Notes: generated by a model from the letters alone, not told the origin. A stretch of DNA of 64,000 nt from an uncultured Victivallis sp. (GCF_944391105.1 NZ_CALXSK010000014.1:1-64000); one strand, 5' to 3'; positions 52,328-63,100 are shown, counted from the first letter of the stretch. A program made the numbers and translations.

Positions 52328-55300
52328 ATGTGGGAAACTGGACGGGGACTGCTGTTTGACGCGGCGGACCATGAATTGCTCAAAGCCGTCGACGAGGCGC
52401 TGTCGGGAACTCCGACGAAAGGCGGCGCTCCGCCGGATTTTGCCGTGGATCTGCATCCGCGCGGGATACGCGAACTTGCCGAACCGCGCGCAGTACGCAT
52501 GACCCGCACGATGCTCCGGCTGCTCGATACGTTTGAAGCGGGCATTCCGGCGATGGAGCAGCGGCTCGCCGCACTCCAGGCGCTGCGCGACGAGGTGATC
52601 GAAGGACTCGATGTGCTGCTGCGGTACAATACGGCGCGGGCGCTGCTTCAGGTGATCAAGGATCTGGTGCGCGAAAGGAACGATCCGCTCAGACGGCTGC
52701 GTCTTGCGCATGACATGCGCACGGCGATGCTGGGCAATCCGCTTTTCATCCGCCGGCTGCTGCGGCGCTACCATCTGGTCGAGATGCCGGAGACCTGGAG
52801 TCCCGTCACCTTCGATCAGCATGTGCATGACGCGAATACGAAAGGGCGGAAATCGCCGACCCATCTCATCATGGATGCCTGGATCAAGGGAATTGTGAAA
52901 CTTCAGGTCATCTATTACAATTACGTTCCGAGGGAAGCGGCCGAGGAGCTGCTGCGGGCCGCGCGGATCATGAAGATCGACGTGCGCATCGGCGTGGAAT
53001 TCCGGTCTCTGTTTCGGGGCCGTTTCATCGAAATGATCTGGGCTCCGCGCGGTTTTTCCGGGGTGAACGACTTTCTGAAGTTTCTCGACCGGCCCAGAAC
53101 GGAGGAGTTCACCCGCAAGTGCCGGAAAGCAGCGAACTTCCGCCGCAAACTCGTGCTTGAGATTCTCGATCGCTTCAACCGCGGCGGCGGACGGGAAAAG
53201 CTCAACGCTTTTTACGGGCTCGATCTTCCGCCGATTACGAAAGAGGAGTTTCTCGCTTCCGTGCAGTATGGACAGCCTTCGGTTGAACACATCGGGGAAC
53301 TTCTGGTGGCCAGGGTGCGCAGAGAGTTGCAAAACCGGCTTTCTGAACTCGAGGACAGGAAAACGGACGGGGCGCGGGACGAAACGGCATCCCGGGTCGA
53401 AGAGCTTCGCGCCCGTATCGGTGCTCTTTCGGGAGAGCTTCTGCGGGCGCGTTACCTCGATCTCACCGCGTGGGAACAGCCGCCCGCCGATCTCGACGAT
53501 CTGCCGGAGATCAACCGGTACACGCCGTTTGAACTTATTACGGAACTGCACAAAGTCGCGTCCGGCTTCCGGATGACATTGAATCTCTCCGGATTGCGTC
53601 TCGAGGATGTGATGGAAATTCTCTACGACTGCCGCGGGGAAATCACGGCGCTGGAGATTTTCAACCTGAAGGACGACGTCGCGGGCGGTCGCCCCGACGA
53701 CGATCTCATCAATCAACTGCGCCACGCGCTGAATACCGGCAGCGTATTCAAACTCAAGAGTCTGATCCGCCAGGCGATTCGACGGGTCACGGATTCGGAT
53801 CGGAGCGACCGCGTCGGGCGCGTGGAAAAGCTCCGGGAAATTCTTCGCGACATGTCCGGTTTTCTCGAATACTATCTGCGCTCTCCCCTGGAGGCGTCTC
53901 TCGGCAGCGATTCGGCAAGCCGCCCCTCCCGTCTCGTTCACGGCATGGGGTTTGCGGTTGTGGACACGCTCCCGAACCGGGTCAGACGCCTCGCAAGGCA
54001 CGGGTTGCTCCCGGAGCTCAAACTTCTGCGGGTCACTTCGTCGGTCTATCGGGAGCTGAGTTTTCTGCCGCGGGAGCGGACCGGTTTCTGGAGTCGGGTG
54101 GAACGCTTTTTCGGTTTCGGGTACGAGGTTAAAGTGCACTGGAACTGTCCGGATCCGGCACAGCAGATCGACCGCGGGCCGGGGAATCTTGCGGCGCTGG
54201 GCGGCCTCGCCGCACCGTCACCCGAACGGATGCTCTCCTGTCCGGTTGCGACGCCCGGCGAATTCTGGCACTATCTGAACAGCAATGTGAAGATCGCCGT
54301 GAAGATCCTCGTCGGATTTCAGGCCGCGTTTCTGACCTTTTATTACGGCTCGTATGACTGGTGGTTTCTGACTTACTTCGGCGCAGTCATCTGGCTTGGA
54401 ATCACGGGTGTGCGGAACATCATCCAGTCGGTGTGCGCCGGGGGAGGGCTGCGCAGTTCTCCGCTGCTCAAATGGAATGATTTCATCTCGTGGCAGCGGG
54501 TTGCGGACTCGCTCTTCTACACGGGGCTCTCGGTTCCGGTGCTGGATTGGCTGGTCAAGACGGTGATTCTGAATGAGTGGCTCGGCTGGACGGCGGAGCA
54601 TGAACCGGTGCAGGTGTTCACCGGAATCGCGCTGGCGAACGGGTTCTACATCATGGGGCACAATCTGCTGCGGGCGTTCCCGAAGTCGGCTGTCTGGGGA
54701 AACTGGCTGCGGGCGCCGCTGTCGATTCCGCTGGCACTGGTGTTCAACTTCATGCTTGGAGGTCTGCTTTCGCTCTTCGGGGTGCGGGGAATTGAACTGA
54801 TTCTGCAGCAGTGGGCGGCAATTCTCTCGAAACTCGCATCGGATGTGATCGGCGGCGTGATCGAGGCACGGGCCGACCGTTCCCGCAACATCACGGCCCG
54901 GCTGGCGGATCTGAGGACGAAACTGCGGGAATTGTTCGCCCTGGTTTCCCGGCTTGAACTTCTTCTGCCGGAAGCGGATCTGCCGGAACTGATGAAGTCG
55001 CGCGACGCATTCCCGGGAATCTCGGAACTCAAAAGGAACAATTTGATGAAGCTCTTTTATGTGAACGCTCTGGACATCATGTACATCTGGATGCGGCAGC
55101 CGCAGGCGGTCACGGCGATGCGGCAGATCATGTCCCGCCTGAGTCCGGAAGAGCGGCTGCAGTTCGTGAAGTCGCAGGACATTCTGAAGCGGGAAAAGAG
55201 CATCTCCAAAATGTTTCTCGGCGGGCTGGTCGGCAAGCATTTCACCCGGCCGCTGGCATTTTACCTGGCCTACTACCGCGAATACCTGAAGGAACTGCGT

Positions 55301-55330
55301 GAATTCGATCCGGTGAAACGCAAGCCGTGA
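52328..55330 (+). CDS. 1000-residue membrane protein of unknown function with a PHP-like segment
   Basis: The family is not recognised. Helical N-terminus (1-150) leads to a segment with the spacing of a PHP metallo-phosphoesterase core: FDQHVHDANTKG (His165, His167), then IVKLQVIYYNYVPREAAEELLRAARIMKIDVRIGVEF (Glu224). Two further regions (about 420-560) are Leu/Arg rich and include a coiled segment (RVEELRARIGALSGELLRARYL). Several membrane helices lie between about 650 and 820 (VKIAVKILVGFQAAFLTFYYG, FGAVIWLGITGVRNII, FTGIALANGFYIMGHNLL, LSIPLALVFNFMLGGLLSLFG), and a long helical cytoplasmic tail ends the protein. The start is placed at the ATG at 52328; a GGGAGG lies 17 nt upstream, rather far. 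Confidence 0.7.
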   Translation: MWETGRGLLFDAADHELLKAVDEALSGTPTKGGAPPDFAVDLHPRGIRELAEPRAVRMTRTMLRLLDTFEAGIPAMEQRLAALQALRDEVIEGLDVLLRYNTARALLQVIKDLVRERNDPLRRLRLAHDMRTAMLGNPLFIRRLLRRYHLVEMPETWSPVTFDQHVHDANTKGRKSPTHLIMDAWIKGIVKLQVIYYNYVPREAAEELLRAARIMKIDVRIGVEFRSLFRGRFIEMIWAPRGFSGVNDFLKFLDRPRTEEFTRKCRKAANFRRKLVLEILDRFNRGGGREKLNAFYGLDLPPITKEEFLASVQYGQPSVEHIGELLVARVRRELQNRLSELEDRKTDGARDETASRVEELRARIGALSGELLRARYLDLTAWEQPPADLDDLPEINRYTPFELITELHKVASGFRMTLNLSGLRLEDVMEILYDCRGEITALEIFNLKDDVAGGRPDDDLINQLRHALNTGSVFKLKSLIRQAIRRVTDSDRSDRVGRVEKLREILRDMSGFLEYYLRSPLEASLGSDSASRPSRLVHGMGFAVVDTLPNRVRRLARHGLLPELKLLRVTSSVYRELSFLPRERTGFWSRVERFFGFGYEVKVHWNCPDPAQQIDRGPGNLAALGGLAAPSPERMLSCPVATPGEFWHYLNSNVKIAVKILVGFQAAFLTFYYGSYDWWFLTYFGAVIWLGITGVRNIIQSVCAGGGLRSSPLLKWNDFISWQRVADSLFYTGLSVPVLDWLVKTVILNEWLGWTAEHEPVQVFTGIALANGFYIMGHNLLRAFPKSAVWGNWLRAPLSIPLALVFNFMLGGLLSLFGVRGIELILQQWAAILSKLASDVIGGVIEARADRSRNITARLADLRTKLRELFALVSRLELLLPEADLPELMKSRDAFPGISELKRNNLMKLFYVNALDIMYIWMRQPQAVTAMRQIMSRLSPEERLQFVKSQDILKREKSISKMFLGGLVGKHFTRPLAFYLAYYREYLKELREFDPVKRKP

Positions 55331-55734
55331 TCCTGTTTCGTGATTCAGAGGGAAATGGTGAAGAATGGAAACACCGAAGAACTCCTGCGTCCATCATCCG
55401 GACAAGGACTTCGAGAGCGGATTTTGTCGTTGTCGGCTGAGGTCCGGCCGGGGGGGACGTGTGGCGAATGCTGCGGAACGAGGCGGCGTCTGAACCGTTC
55501 TCATGCAGGACCCGACCTGTGCCGGAAGGAGTTTCCGCCTCGCCGCGTAAGATTTTTCCGGCAGAACAGCATCTGTTCCGGAAAGACGGAGTGCAACAAT
55601 TCCGCGAATTGAAATGAAGTGCAGGACAGAACACCGCTGTGTGTTTCCGCGAACGGGAAACGTTGCATGCCGTCTTTCTTGCTTTTTCCGGGTTGCATGC
55701 TATAGTATTTTCCCGGGAATCAGGAGAGTACAAT
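55331..55734. other. 404-bp gap without a supported gene
   Basis: Short open frames exist on both strands but none has a ribosome site, family motif or plausible composition. A G7 run lies at 55449-55455. The last 60 bp hold the promoter of the sigma-factor gene. Confidence 0.6.
55679..55706 (+). promoter_or_regulatory. promoter of the sigma-factor/kinase pair
   Basis: TTGCTT (55679-55684), 16 bp, TATAGT (55701-55706), 28 bp before the start. Confidence 0.5.
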
Positions 55735-56313
55735 ATGGCATTCACGACGCGTGGCTCGCTGCTTTCCGCCGTCGGGCGCGGCGATGAGGTCGCATGGGAT
55801 GAGTTTTACCGGATGTACAAGCCGCTCATCCTTCTGCGAGGCGGCGATCTGCGGCTGAACCAGACCGAGAAGGAGGAGCTGGTGCAACTTGTCATGCTCT
55901 CGTTCTTCCATACGGCGAAAACATTCCGGTACGATCGGTCCAGAGGGCGTTTCCGCGACTACCTGAAGCGGGTCATTCAGAACAAGGCCTGCGACCTCAT
56001 GCGGAAACGACAGGACAATACTGTCTCCGTGGGGTTGCCGGATGAGGTGCTGGGAGGAATCCCGGCCGAAGCGGAAGACCGATGGGAGGATGAGTGGAGA
56101 AAACTCGTTCTGAATCAGGCCTTTGAAGAGTTGAAACTTCGCTGCAGCCCGACAACGCTGCAATCCTACGATCTGTTTGTCCGGCAGCAGCTTCCGGCAA
56201 AGGAGGTTGCGAAACTGCTTTCCATCCGGCCAAACGCCGTCTATCAGCACAAGGCCCGCGTGGAAGAGATGCTGCGCCAAATCGTCAGGGAACTTGATGA
56301 GCAGCAATTGTGA
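55735..56313 (+). CDS. ECF-like RNA polymerase sigma factor
   Basis: This 192-residue sigma factor has region 2 at about 12-100 (DEVAWDEFYRMYKPLIL, EELVQLVMLSFFHTAKTFRYDRSRGRFRDYLKRVIQNKACDLMRK). Region 4 is at about 125-185 (LRCSPTTLQSYDLFVRQQLPAKEVAKLLSIRPNAVYQHKARVEEMLRQI). Region 3 is absent, as in ECF factors. The next gene is a kinase overlapping by 17 bp, so regulation by phosphorylation rather than by a classical anti-sigma factor is likely. CAGGAGAG precedes the ATG at 55735. Confidence 0.88.
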   Translation: MAFTTRGSLLSAVGRGDEVAWDEFYRMYKPLILLRGGDLRLNQTEKEELVQLVMLSFFHTAKTFRYDRSRGRFRDYLKRVIQNKACDLMRKRQDNTVSVGLPDEVLGGIPAEAEDRWEDEWRKLVLNQAFEELKLRCSPTTLQSYDLFVRQQLPAKEVAKLLSIRPNAVYQHKARVEEMLRQIVRELDEQQL

Positions 56314-58261
56314 ATTTCCCGCGCAAATCCATTCCTACCGGCCGATCTGCCGGAGCGGAACAGGCGCTTTCGGGGCCGTCTGGCTGGTCAAAGACGCGGT
56401 CGGGAAACGATATGCGCTGAAAGTCGTATATAAGCTCTCCCTCGGAAGTGATTGGAAACGGGAATTTCACGGTCTCGAACACTACCAGAATCAGGTGACG
56501 GCACACCCGAATCTGATCCGCATCTTTCACATTGAGGACGCCCCCGACTTCTTCTTCTACACGATGGAGTGCGCCGACAATCTTTGCGCGGAGTTCGATA
56601 CGGAGCTGTATCAGCCCGCAACACTGGCGAACCGGCTCCGCCGGGAACCCCCGTTGTCCGCCACGGAGGTGCGGGAGATGTTCGATCAACTCCTCGATGG
56701 ACTCGAACATCTTCATGAGGCCGGTCTTGTTCACCGGGATGTCAAGCCGGACAACATCGTGTTCGTCAACGGCGTGCCGAAACTCGGGGACATCGGGCTG
56801 GTCAGCACGACATCGCAAACGCTCAGTCTCGCGGGGACCCGGGATTTCATCCCGCCCGAGTACCTGACCGGACAGAAAAAACTCCCGAATCAGGAGATCG
56901 ATATCTACGCTCTGGGAAAGACGCTGTTCTGTGCATTTTCCGGACAGGAGCCGGATCGGTATCCACTGCTTCCCCGTTCGATTCTGAAGGAGCCCGGCAA
57001 GAAGCAGTTGAATGATCTGGCGAAGCGCGCCTGTGCCGTCGAACCGTTGATGCGGTTGAAAACCATCCGGGAATTCCGGCTGTTTCTGCATGGGAGAGCC
57101 GGATGGGGGTACGAATTCATCCGGCTGTTTCGAGGATTGTATCTGCTGCTGCGGTTTCCGGTGGTTCTGGTCTGCCTTGCGATTCGTTTTCTCATTTCGC
57201 GCAAATGGATTTTGATTCTCCTCGGATTGCTGATTCTCGGATGGCTGGGCATGGTGTTGAAAGCCCTTGTCCGGCTGGAGAAGGTGTATCATCCCTATGA
57301 GTACGGAATTCACGCCGATACGTTGAAACTGGCGTTTTCCACGTGGCATCTGCCGTTCAGCGGCCATGATCTGTACGATTTTTACAAGAAGGATGATTTC
57401 AGTCTGAAACATTACGGAGAGAGGCGTCTGGTCACAAGGGAGGAGTATCTGCGTGCCAAGAACTTCGGCATTCCATCCCAATCGCTGGATATGGGACTCG
57501 AAATCGAAATCGGCGATCCGGAGGAGGCGGGGGGCAAAGTGGTGTCACGGAAGATCGTCTATCCGACCCCGGACGTGACGCAGGACACTCCGCTCGACGG
57601 GGAGTATCTTCATGAACTCTGCTTTCGAGGCGTTCGTTCTCCGGAATGGAGTGTTCCGTCCGGCACGGAGTGGCAGGGGGGCGTCATGACGCTTCCCGCT
57701 GTGCGCAGGGGAGTTCTGAAATTTCAGGAAGAACTGCCGTTGCGCTCGGAAATTCGACTGTCATTTGACCCGTCCGATTTTTGCGGGACGCTGGAATTTT
57801 ATCTTACCGCGGCGGAATACGTCCCCGTTGCCGGACGACCGGTTCCGGAAACGCAGATCCGGCGGCAGCTCCGTTTCCGGATGCGCTCGACGGGGGGCCT
57901 GCTGGTGTTTGAGCCGGCACTTTACCGGGAACAGGATCGTACGGAGGATGAGCTTGCCGAGATCGGCGACCCGAAAACCGGGGCGGTTGAACGGGAGGAG
58001 CGTTTTTGCGAGTTGCGCATACTGTTTGCGGATCACTGCCGGAGAGTTTACCTGAACGGAACTCTGGTCTGGGCGACATTCCCGGCGTTTTTCGGCGGAT
58101 TTTTCGAGATGCGCTACCGGAGTGAAGCGGGGAGTCTCCGGATCAATGATTTTGCCGTCTACGACACGGGGATTGTTCAGCCTGGAGAAAAACGCGAATC
58201 CCGTCTCTCCCTGCCGGCCCGTCGCGAACTGCGGGGCTCCGGCGGTCGTGAAGAAGAATGA
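56297..58261 (+). CDS. transmembrane Ser/Thr kinase with C-terminal sensor-like domain
   Basis: This 654-residue kinase has the Gly loop RSGTGAFGAVWLV (19-31), ALKVV (ATP Lys), HRDVKPDN (Asp148) and GTRDFIPPEYL activation segment. DFG is replaced by DIG (Asp165 is retained). One or two hydrophobic helices lie near 281-322 (LRFPVVLVCLAIRFLISRKWILILLGLLIL). The C-terminal 330 residues would be outside the cytoplasm and look like a beta-sandwich, laminin-G-like module (LEFYLTAAEYVPV, CRRVYLNGTLVWATFPAFFGGFFEMRYRSEAGSLRINDFAVYDTG), a plausible glycan or stress sensor. The start overlaps the sigma-factor gene. Likely signals to that sigma factor. Confidence 0.85.
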   Translation: MSSNCEFPAQIHSYRPICRSGTGAFGAVWLVKDAVGKRYALKVVYKLSLGSDWKREFHGLEHYQNQVTAHPNLIRIFHIEDAPDFFFYTMECADNLCAEFDTELYQPATLANRLRREPPLSATEVREMFDQLLDGLEHLHEAGLVHRDVKPDNIVFVNGVPKLGDIGLVSTTSQTLSLAGTRDFIPPEYLTGQKKLPNQEIDIYALGKTLFCAFSGQEPDRYPLLPRSILKEPGKKQLNDLAKRACAVEPLMRLKTIREFRLFLHGRAGWGYEFIRLFRGLYLLLRFPVVLVCLAIRFLISRKWILILLGLLILGWLGMVLKALVRLEKVYHPYEYGIHADTLKLAFSTWHLPFSGHDLYDFYKKDDFSLKHYGERRLVTREEYLRAKNFGIPSQSLDMGLEIEIGDPEEAGGKVVSRKIVYPTPDVTQDTPLDGEYLHELCFRGVRSPEWSVPSGTEWQGGVMTLPAVRRGVLKFQEELPLRSEIRLSFDPSDFCGTLEFYLTAAEYVPVAGRPVPETQIRRQLRFRMRSTGGLLVFEPALYREQDRTEDELAEIGDPKTGAVEREERFCELRILFADHCRRVYLNGTLVWATFPAFFGGFFEMRYRSEAGSLRINDFAVYDTGIVQPGEKRESRLSLPARRELRGSGGREEE

Positions 58262-58385
58262 TTTCCTCCCGATCGGATTCCATGGGGGGACAGTGCATCG
58301 ATTTTTCTGCGGTTTCCCTTGAACACAGACGCAACGAACCTTTGATTTCTGCTCAAAATGCGGATATGGTATCCAGGTGAGACAA

Positions 58386-58429
58386 ATCTGTGTGCACTGT
58401 TTCCGGAATCTGTGTGCAGATGGTATACT
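58386..58429 (+). promoter_or_regulatory. promoter with direct-repeat operator before the GntR/LacI-type regulator
   Basis: -10 TATACT (58424-58429) lies 17 bp after TTCCGG (58401-58406). The 11-mer ATCTGTGTGCA occurs at 58386-58396 and 58408-58418 (22 bp apart, two turns), flanking the -35 region, suggesting autoregulation. Confidence 0.55.
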
Positions 58430-58459
58430 TAAAATCAGAACCAGCCGGAGTTTTCAGCA

Positions 58460-59518
58460 ATGGTCAGAAATCAGCAACAATCGGAAAATCTTTACCGCAA
58501 ACTGTGCGTCGAGGTGCGCCGGTTCACCCCGGGAGCCCGTTTCCACACGGTGCGGGAGATCATCGACAATTTCGACACGAGCCGCCGGGTCGTTGACGCA
58601 GTCCTTGATCGGATGGAGCGCAGAGGGATCGTTGAACGCCGTTCGCGCAGCGGAATTTTTGTACGAACTACGGGCGTCTGCCGTAAAATCGTCCACCTCT
58701 ATCCCGACTGGCCGAGCGAGGAATGCAAAAGCAAAACAGAGCGTTTCCGACAGGCGTTTGAGAAGCTGGAAGGCTATGAATTTTCCGGGCTTCCCTTCAA
58801 CTACCAGCATGAGCTCATCCCGATTATCAAGGGATGTGACGCCGATGCGATTCTGGTGGATTGGCCGGCCCGGCCGATCCGCCCGGACGAAATTGCGGAA
58901 TTGGCGATGCTCCGGACGCTTGTGGTTGTTATGGGACGCGATCTGCGCGATGCCTCGATCAACTGTGTGTTCAGCGATACGGGGTACAATGCACTGGTGG
59001 CCGTCAACTGTTTCATCCGTCACGGACATAGAAAACTGGCCTTTCTCCAGGCGGAACCTGCCGTCGGCGGAAACCTGTCACTCCAGCAGAATGTATTGCT
59101 CTATGCAAAGGCCTGTGGCTGCGAGATATTGAATATCGACTGCCATGCGACGGACGGCGACTACGCGCCGGAACAGGCTTACTCCATGATGAACGGATTT
59201 CTGGACAGGAACGGCTGCCCGTTCACCGGCTTGATCGTGAACAGCGGGTATGCCGCCAAAGGGGCTTTGCTCGCTCTGGCCGAACATGAAATTCGTGTTC
59301 CGGAGGATGTGAGCTTAATCGGGATCGGCGGCAAAGCGGCAACCAGATTATTCAATCCGCCGGTTTCCGTATTATATGCCTGCAATGAAGAACAAAAAGT
59401 TGCCGTGGCAGTTGATTGTCACTTTCGCAAGCCCAATTTCGGCTTGATTGCAATTGCCGTTCATTCCGTAATTGAGCCCCGAAAATCCATTCAAAAAATT
59501 TTAAAGGAGGTATTTTGA
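58460..59518 (+). CDS. GntR-like HTH / LacI-type ligand-domain transcriptional regulator
   Basis: This 352-residue regulator has an N-terminal winged-helix (about 10-68: ENLYRKLCVEVRRFTPGARFHTVREIIDNFDTSRRVVDAVLDRMERRGIVERRSRSGIFV). It joins a LacI-like sugar-binding core (LVVVMGRDLRDASINCVFSDTGYNALVAVNCFIRHGHRKLAFL; RVPEDVSLIGIGG). Length and architecture match the regulator at 42789, another GntR/LacI hybrid. It ends directly at the next start (TGA then ATG) and so is co-expressed with the prepilin-type gene and secreted protein downstream. Confidence 0.85.
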   Translation: MVRNQQQSENLYRKLCVEVRRFTPGARFHTVREIIDNFDTSRRVVDAVLDRMERRGIVERRSRSGIFVRTTGVCRKIVHLYPDWPSEECKSKTERFRQAFEKLEGYEFSGLPFNYQHELIPIIKGCDADAILVDWPARPIRPDEIAELAMLRTLVVVMGRDLRDASINCVFSDTGYNALVAVNCFIRHGHRKLAFLQAEPAVGGNLSLQQNVLLYAKACGCEILNIDCHATDGDYAPEQAYSMMNGFLDRNGCPFTGLIVNSGYAAKGALLALAEHEIRVPEDVSLIGIGGKAATRLFNPPVSVLYACNEEQKVAVAVDCHFRKPNFGLIAIAVHSVIEPRKSIQKILKEVF

Positions 59519-60187
59519 ATGAAAGCAAAACAAAATTTTACATTGATTGAGCTTCTTGTCGTGATTGCAATCATCGCAATTCTGGCGGCGATGCTGCTGC
59601 CGGCCTTGAACCAGGCACGCGAGCGGGGGCGAGCAACGTCATGCCTTAACAGCTTGAAACAAATGCATTTCGGATATGTCTCGTACGCAGACACCTACAA
59701 TGATGTAATACCGGGAATAATTACAGGGCGAGGGACTGCCGGCGAACGTTATTGGGATTGGGTCCTTTCGCCGTTTCTTGAAGGGAATACGACTCAAAGT
59801 TATGATAATCGTACCCAAAAAAGACGATATAATTGTCCCTCCGCGTTTAAAACGGACACAACCTATGGCACCACCCTTGCCCAAGTCAACGTCCCCGGTC
59901 TCGCTGATCGCTGCTGGAGATATTCACGACTGAAACGTCCGTCGATTCAACCGCAGAACGGAGATTCTCCGGCACTAATTGGATCATGGTATTCCCGATT
60001 TATCTGTACACTAGAAAAGCAGGTTCCGGAAGGACGACATAATGGAGGAGCGAACATCCTGTTCGCGGATGGTCACGCCGGTTATGGAAAATGTGTCGAT
60101 ACCCGGACAACTTGGAACGGGACCAGCCTTGGCTGGCCACGCTTCAAAGAAATCACATGGTTCACGACCTCTGCGGGAGTGCTGTAA
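59519..60187 (+). CDS. prepilin-type N-terminal methylation protein (DUF1559-like)
   Basis: This 222-residue protein begins [22 protein letters not shown], the prepilin signal with Glu at +5 but Asn at -1 instead of Gly. Then [36 protein letters not shown] and the soluble domain with a late [16 protein letters not shown] motif ([12 protein letters not shown]). AAAGGAGG precedes the ATG. It directly follows the GntR/LacI-type regulator and is directly followed (2 bp) by a large exported protein. Confidence 0.88.
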   Translation: MKAKQNFTLIELLVVIAIIAILAAMLLPALNQARERGRATSCLNSLKQMHFGYVSYADTYNDVIPGIITGRGTAGERYWDWVLSPFLEGNTTQSYDNRTQKRRYNCPSAFKTDTTYGTTLAQVNVPGLADRCWRYSRLKRPSIQPQNGDSPALIGSWYSRFICTLEKQVPEGRHNGGANILFADGHAGYGKCVDTRTTWNGTSLGWPRFKEITWFTTSAGVL

Positions 60188-60189
60188 TA

Positions 60190-63100
60190 ATGCAGAGAAA
60201 ACGTTGGATCAGCTTTGTGTGCTTTTTTTTGGGAGTGTCGGCGCTGGCGTTCGAATGGAACCTGCCGGGACGGGCGTGGACGGCGATCGATCCCCCCGCA
60301 GTCTGGAGCTTTTACGCCGCACCGCGCAAGGGGAGTCCCGGAGAGTGGAAGGTTCTGGCACAGAAGGATATGAATTATCATGAGAACCGCCTGATGTTCT
60401 CCGAGGAGAACGGCGACCCCTGGAGTGTCCCGGCGATCCGGGTGCAGAATTTTCAGAACCCCGGAGAGCAACTTCTGGAGTTTCTGACGGCTGCGGCCTC
60501 CGATCCGGTCGCGGTTTATCGCTGCACCGTGGCCGGAACGCTCGCCTTCGAGGCGGTCGTGACCGATCCGGTTCCCGCCGACGGCCCCGGAACGGACGGC
60601 AATGCCCGGTTCCGGATCAGCCGGATCGGAGCGGATCATACGGAACAGGTTCTGGATGAGTTCTCATTCCGGGGAAAGAAGGCCGAGACGCGTACCGGCC
60701 GGATCGCGGTTTCTCCCGGCGACCTGATCTGTTTCCGCAAAACCGCTTCTCTGGTTGACGATTACGGCAGAAGAAGCTGCCGGGTTTCGCTGAAGGTGAA
60801 TCTGGAACCGGCCGGAACTGCTTCCGGATTGTGGGCTGCGGCGGTACCCGCGGGAAGAAACCTGCTCGCCGAACACATTTTTCTGCAGGGACGGTCGGAG
60901 GATGGCGAGACGGACCGGTTCGATCTCGCCCGGATTTCCGGCCGGGGAGTTCCGTTTGCAACGGTTCGGAAGGTGGAGGACGGCTCCTTCGAAATTTCCG
61001 CCCGTGCCGAAAAAAACGAGGGAGCCGCTTTCGGAGCCGGAGATCTTGTTCTCTATCGAAAAATCGAACTATCAGGGAATTACCGGGTTCGCATCGAAGC
61101 GTCGAACCCCGGACTTGATGTAAAGGGAGGAGATGGCGGCTCGCTCACGCTCTCCGTGCTGCCGCCCGACAGCATCGCCGACTGCGCCGCAGTGTTCCGG
61201 CTGGGAATTCCCGCGAGCCGGGCGGCGGAGACCCCGGTGGTTTCGGATGAGCGAATCCTGAAGCTGAATGCGGGCGATCTTCTCTCTCTCCGGCTCAATG
61301 CCGGAATCGACGGGTACGCGGACAGATTCCAAATCCGGTTTCAATGCGAACCGACGGCGGAAGATGGTATCGCGATTCCGCCGCCTGCGCCCGATTCGGT
61401 TCTGCCGTTTGTCGGCGAAAAGCGGAACGAGCCGGTTGTTTCAATGCGAAACGGCCTTTTCTGGCTTGGCGCCAGCGGTGCCTGGGTTTCGGGACCGGAT
61501 ACCGCAGAGTCGATTCAATTGATTTCAAAATTTGTTCCGGATCTCGCCGTAATCGGAGTCAACTCCCGGCCGGATCTGCTGCCGGCTCCGGCGTTTCTGC
61601 GTGAGCGGAACATTCCGGTGTTGACCCAGAATTTCGGAACCGGGTATGAGTCGTATTGGCGTTATATGGGTGCCTTTGAGTGGGATTCCAACCGGCGCGC
61701 CCATGCGGAAAAAAGTTTCATCGCGCTTTCCGGCATGGCGCATGCGGCCGCGATGCCGCATCCCGCCGTGCGCGAGGCGTTCGACCGGCTCATGCGTTCG
61801 AGTGTCCGGCACGGCTACGCCGGCTATGGATTCAACGACATGGTCTGGCACTGGGGCCCCGGGCGCGGGGCGAGCGGCTACAATCCGGAGACGATCCAGG
61901 CGTTCCGGCAGAGCCTCAAGGGGGAGGATGAAGGTTTTCTGTTCGGCTGGCGAAACGTGACGCCGCGCCGGTGGTATTTCCGCGACTACGTGAATTATTA
62001 CCTCGGCTGCGAACTGCATCCGGAAGCATTCGGATTCAAGAGCTGGGATGATTACCGCCCGCTTCTAGCCCCCGAATATGAGGCAAAACGGAAGGCAGGG
62101 AAGGACGTCACCGCCGACGGAATGCTGCTCGATCTTCTCGTTCATTACGAATGGCTCAAGGCGGCAGACCGGATCGGGCGTGCCGCGAAGGAGGAGGGCG
62201 GATTCTTTCAGGTGCTCCCGAATCCGGAGGATCTCGCGAACGGGAACGACTTCCTGTTTCTCGCCGGTCTGACGAATGTCGACGGACGGACGGAGGAATA
62301 TTTTTCCTCCCCGCTTTTTATGAGCGGCGCGTACTGCCGGTTCCCCTATTTCCGCGACCGAACCGCGGCGGGGACCCAGACCGGGATCGTGCTTGAGGCC
62401 GGAGCCGGCGGCAACTCGAAACCCTATTACACCGCCAAAACCAGCCTGAAAACCGCCTATGAGATCACGCTGGCGACCCGGGCGGATCATCTCGAAGGCG
62501 ATTTCTGGTGGGGATTTTCCCGCCCGCTGGCGGAGCTGGCGAAAGAGGTGCTGCACCGCGACCGCTATGGTGCGATTCTCGCATACGGTCTCGGATTCCG
62601 GTACGGGCGCGAAGATATGAGTGCGTTCACCCGGCTGGAGCCGGACTTTCTCTCGATCACGTCGCGGCGGCTCTTCCGCCCGTGGGGGACGGTTTACCGC
62701 CCGTGGAACTGGTGGCTTGATACGCAGTTTTCGCCGGATCAGGAGCTCGTCCGGCTCGGATACATTCCGGCGGGGCAGGGGGAGGAGAGTCTGCGCGAAC
62801 CGGACTTCCGTTCCGAGATATTGTTCTACTCGGCTTCGCCGGTGACGGCGTGGGGGTGGAAACGCTTTCAGGAGCTCTTGAAGTCGGGAGAGGTGAAACA
62901 CGGCATCGTCATGGCCGGAGCTCTGCGGGAACAGATCGGCTCGGATCTGCACCCGGCTCCGTTTCTGAAATTGGCTCAACCGCAGAACGTGTCGGGGAAA
63001 CTCGCGGATGCGTCCGGAAAAATTCTCTCCGGAAATCTCGAAGTCAAGGCGCTTTATCCCGCACCGGAAGGCTTTGAAACCGAATTCACGATCGGCGGCC

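Noticed and set aside
55340..55612. 90-codon frame in the gap before the sigma factor
   Set aside because: No ribosome site, no family motif, irregular Cys/Arg-rich composition; also overlapped by an equally poor minus-strand frame.
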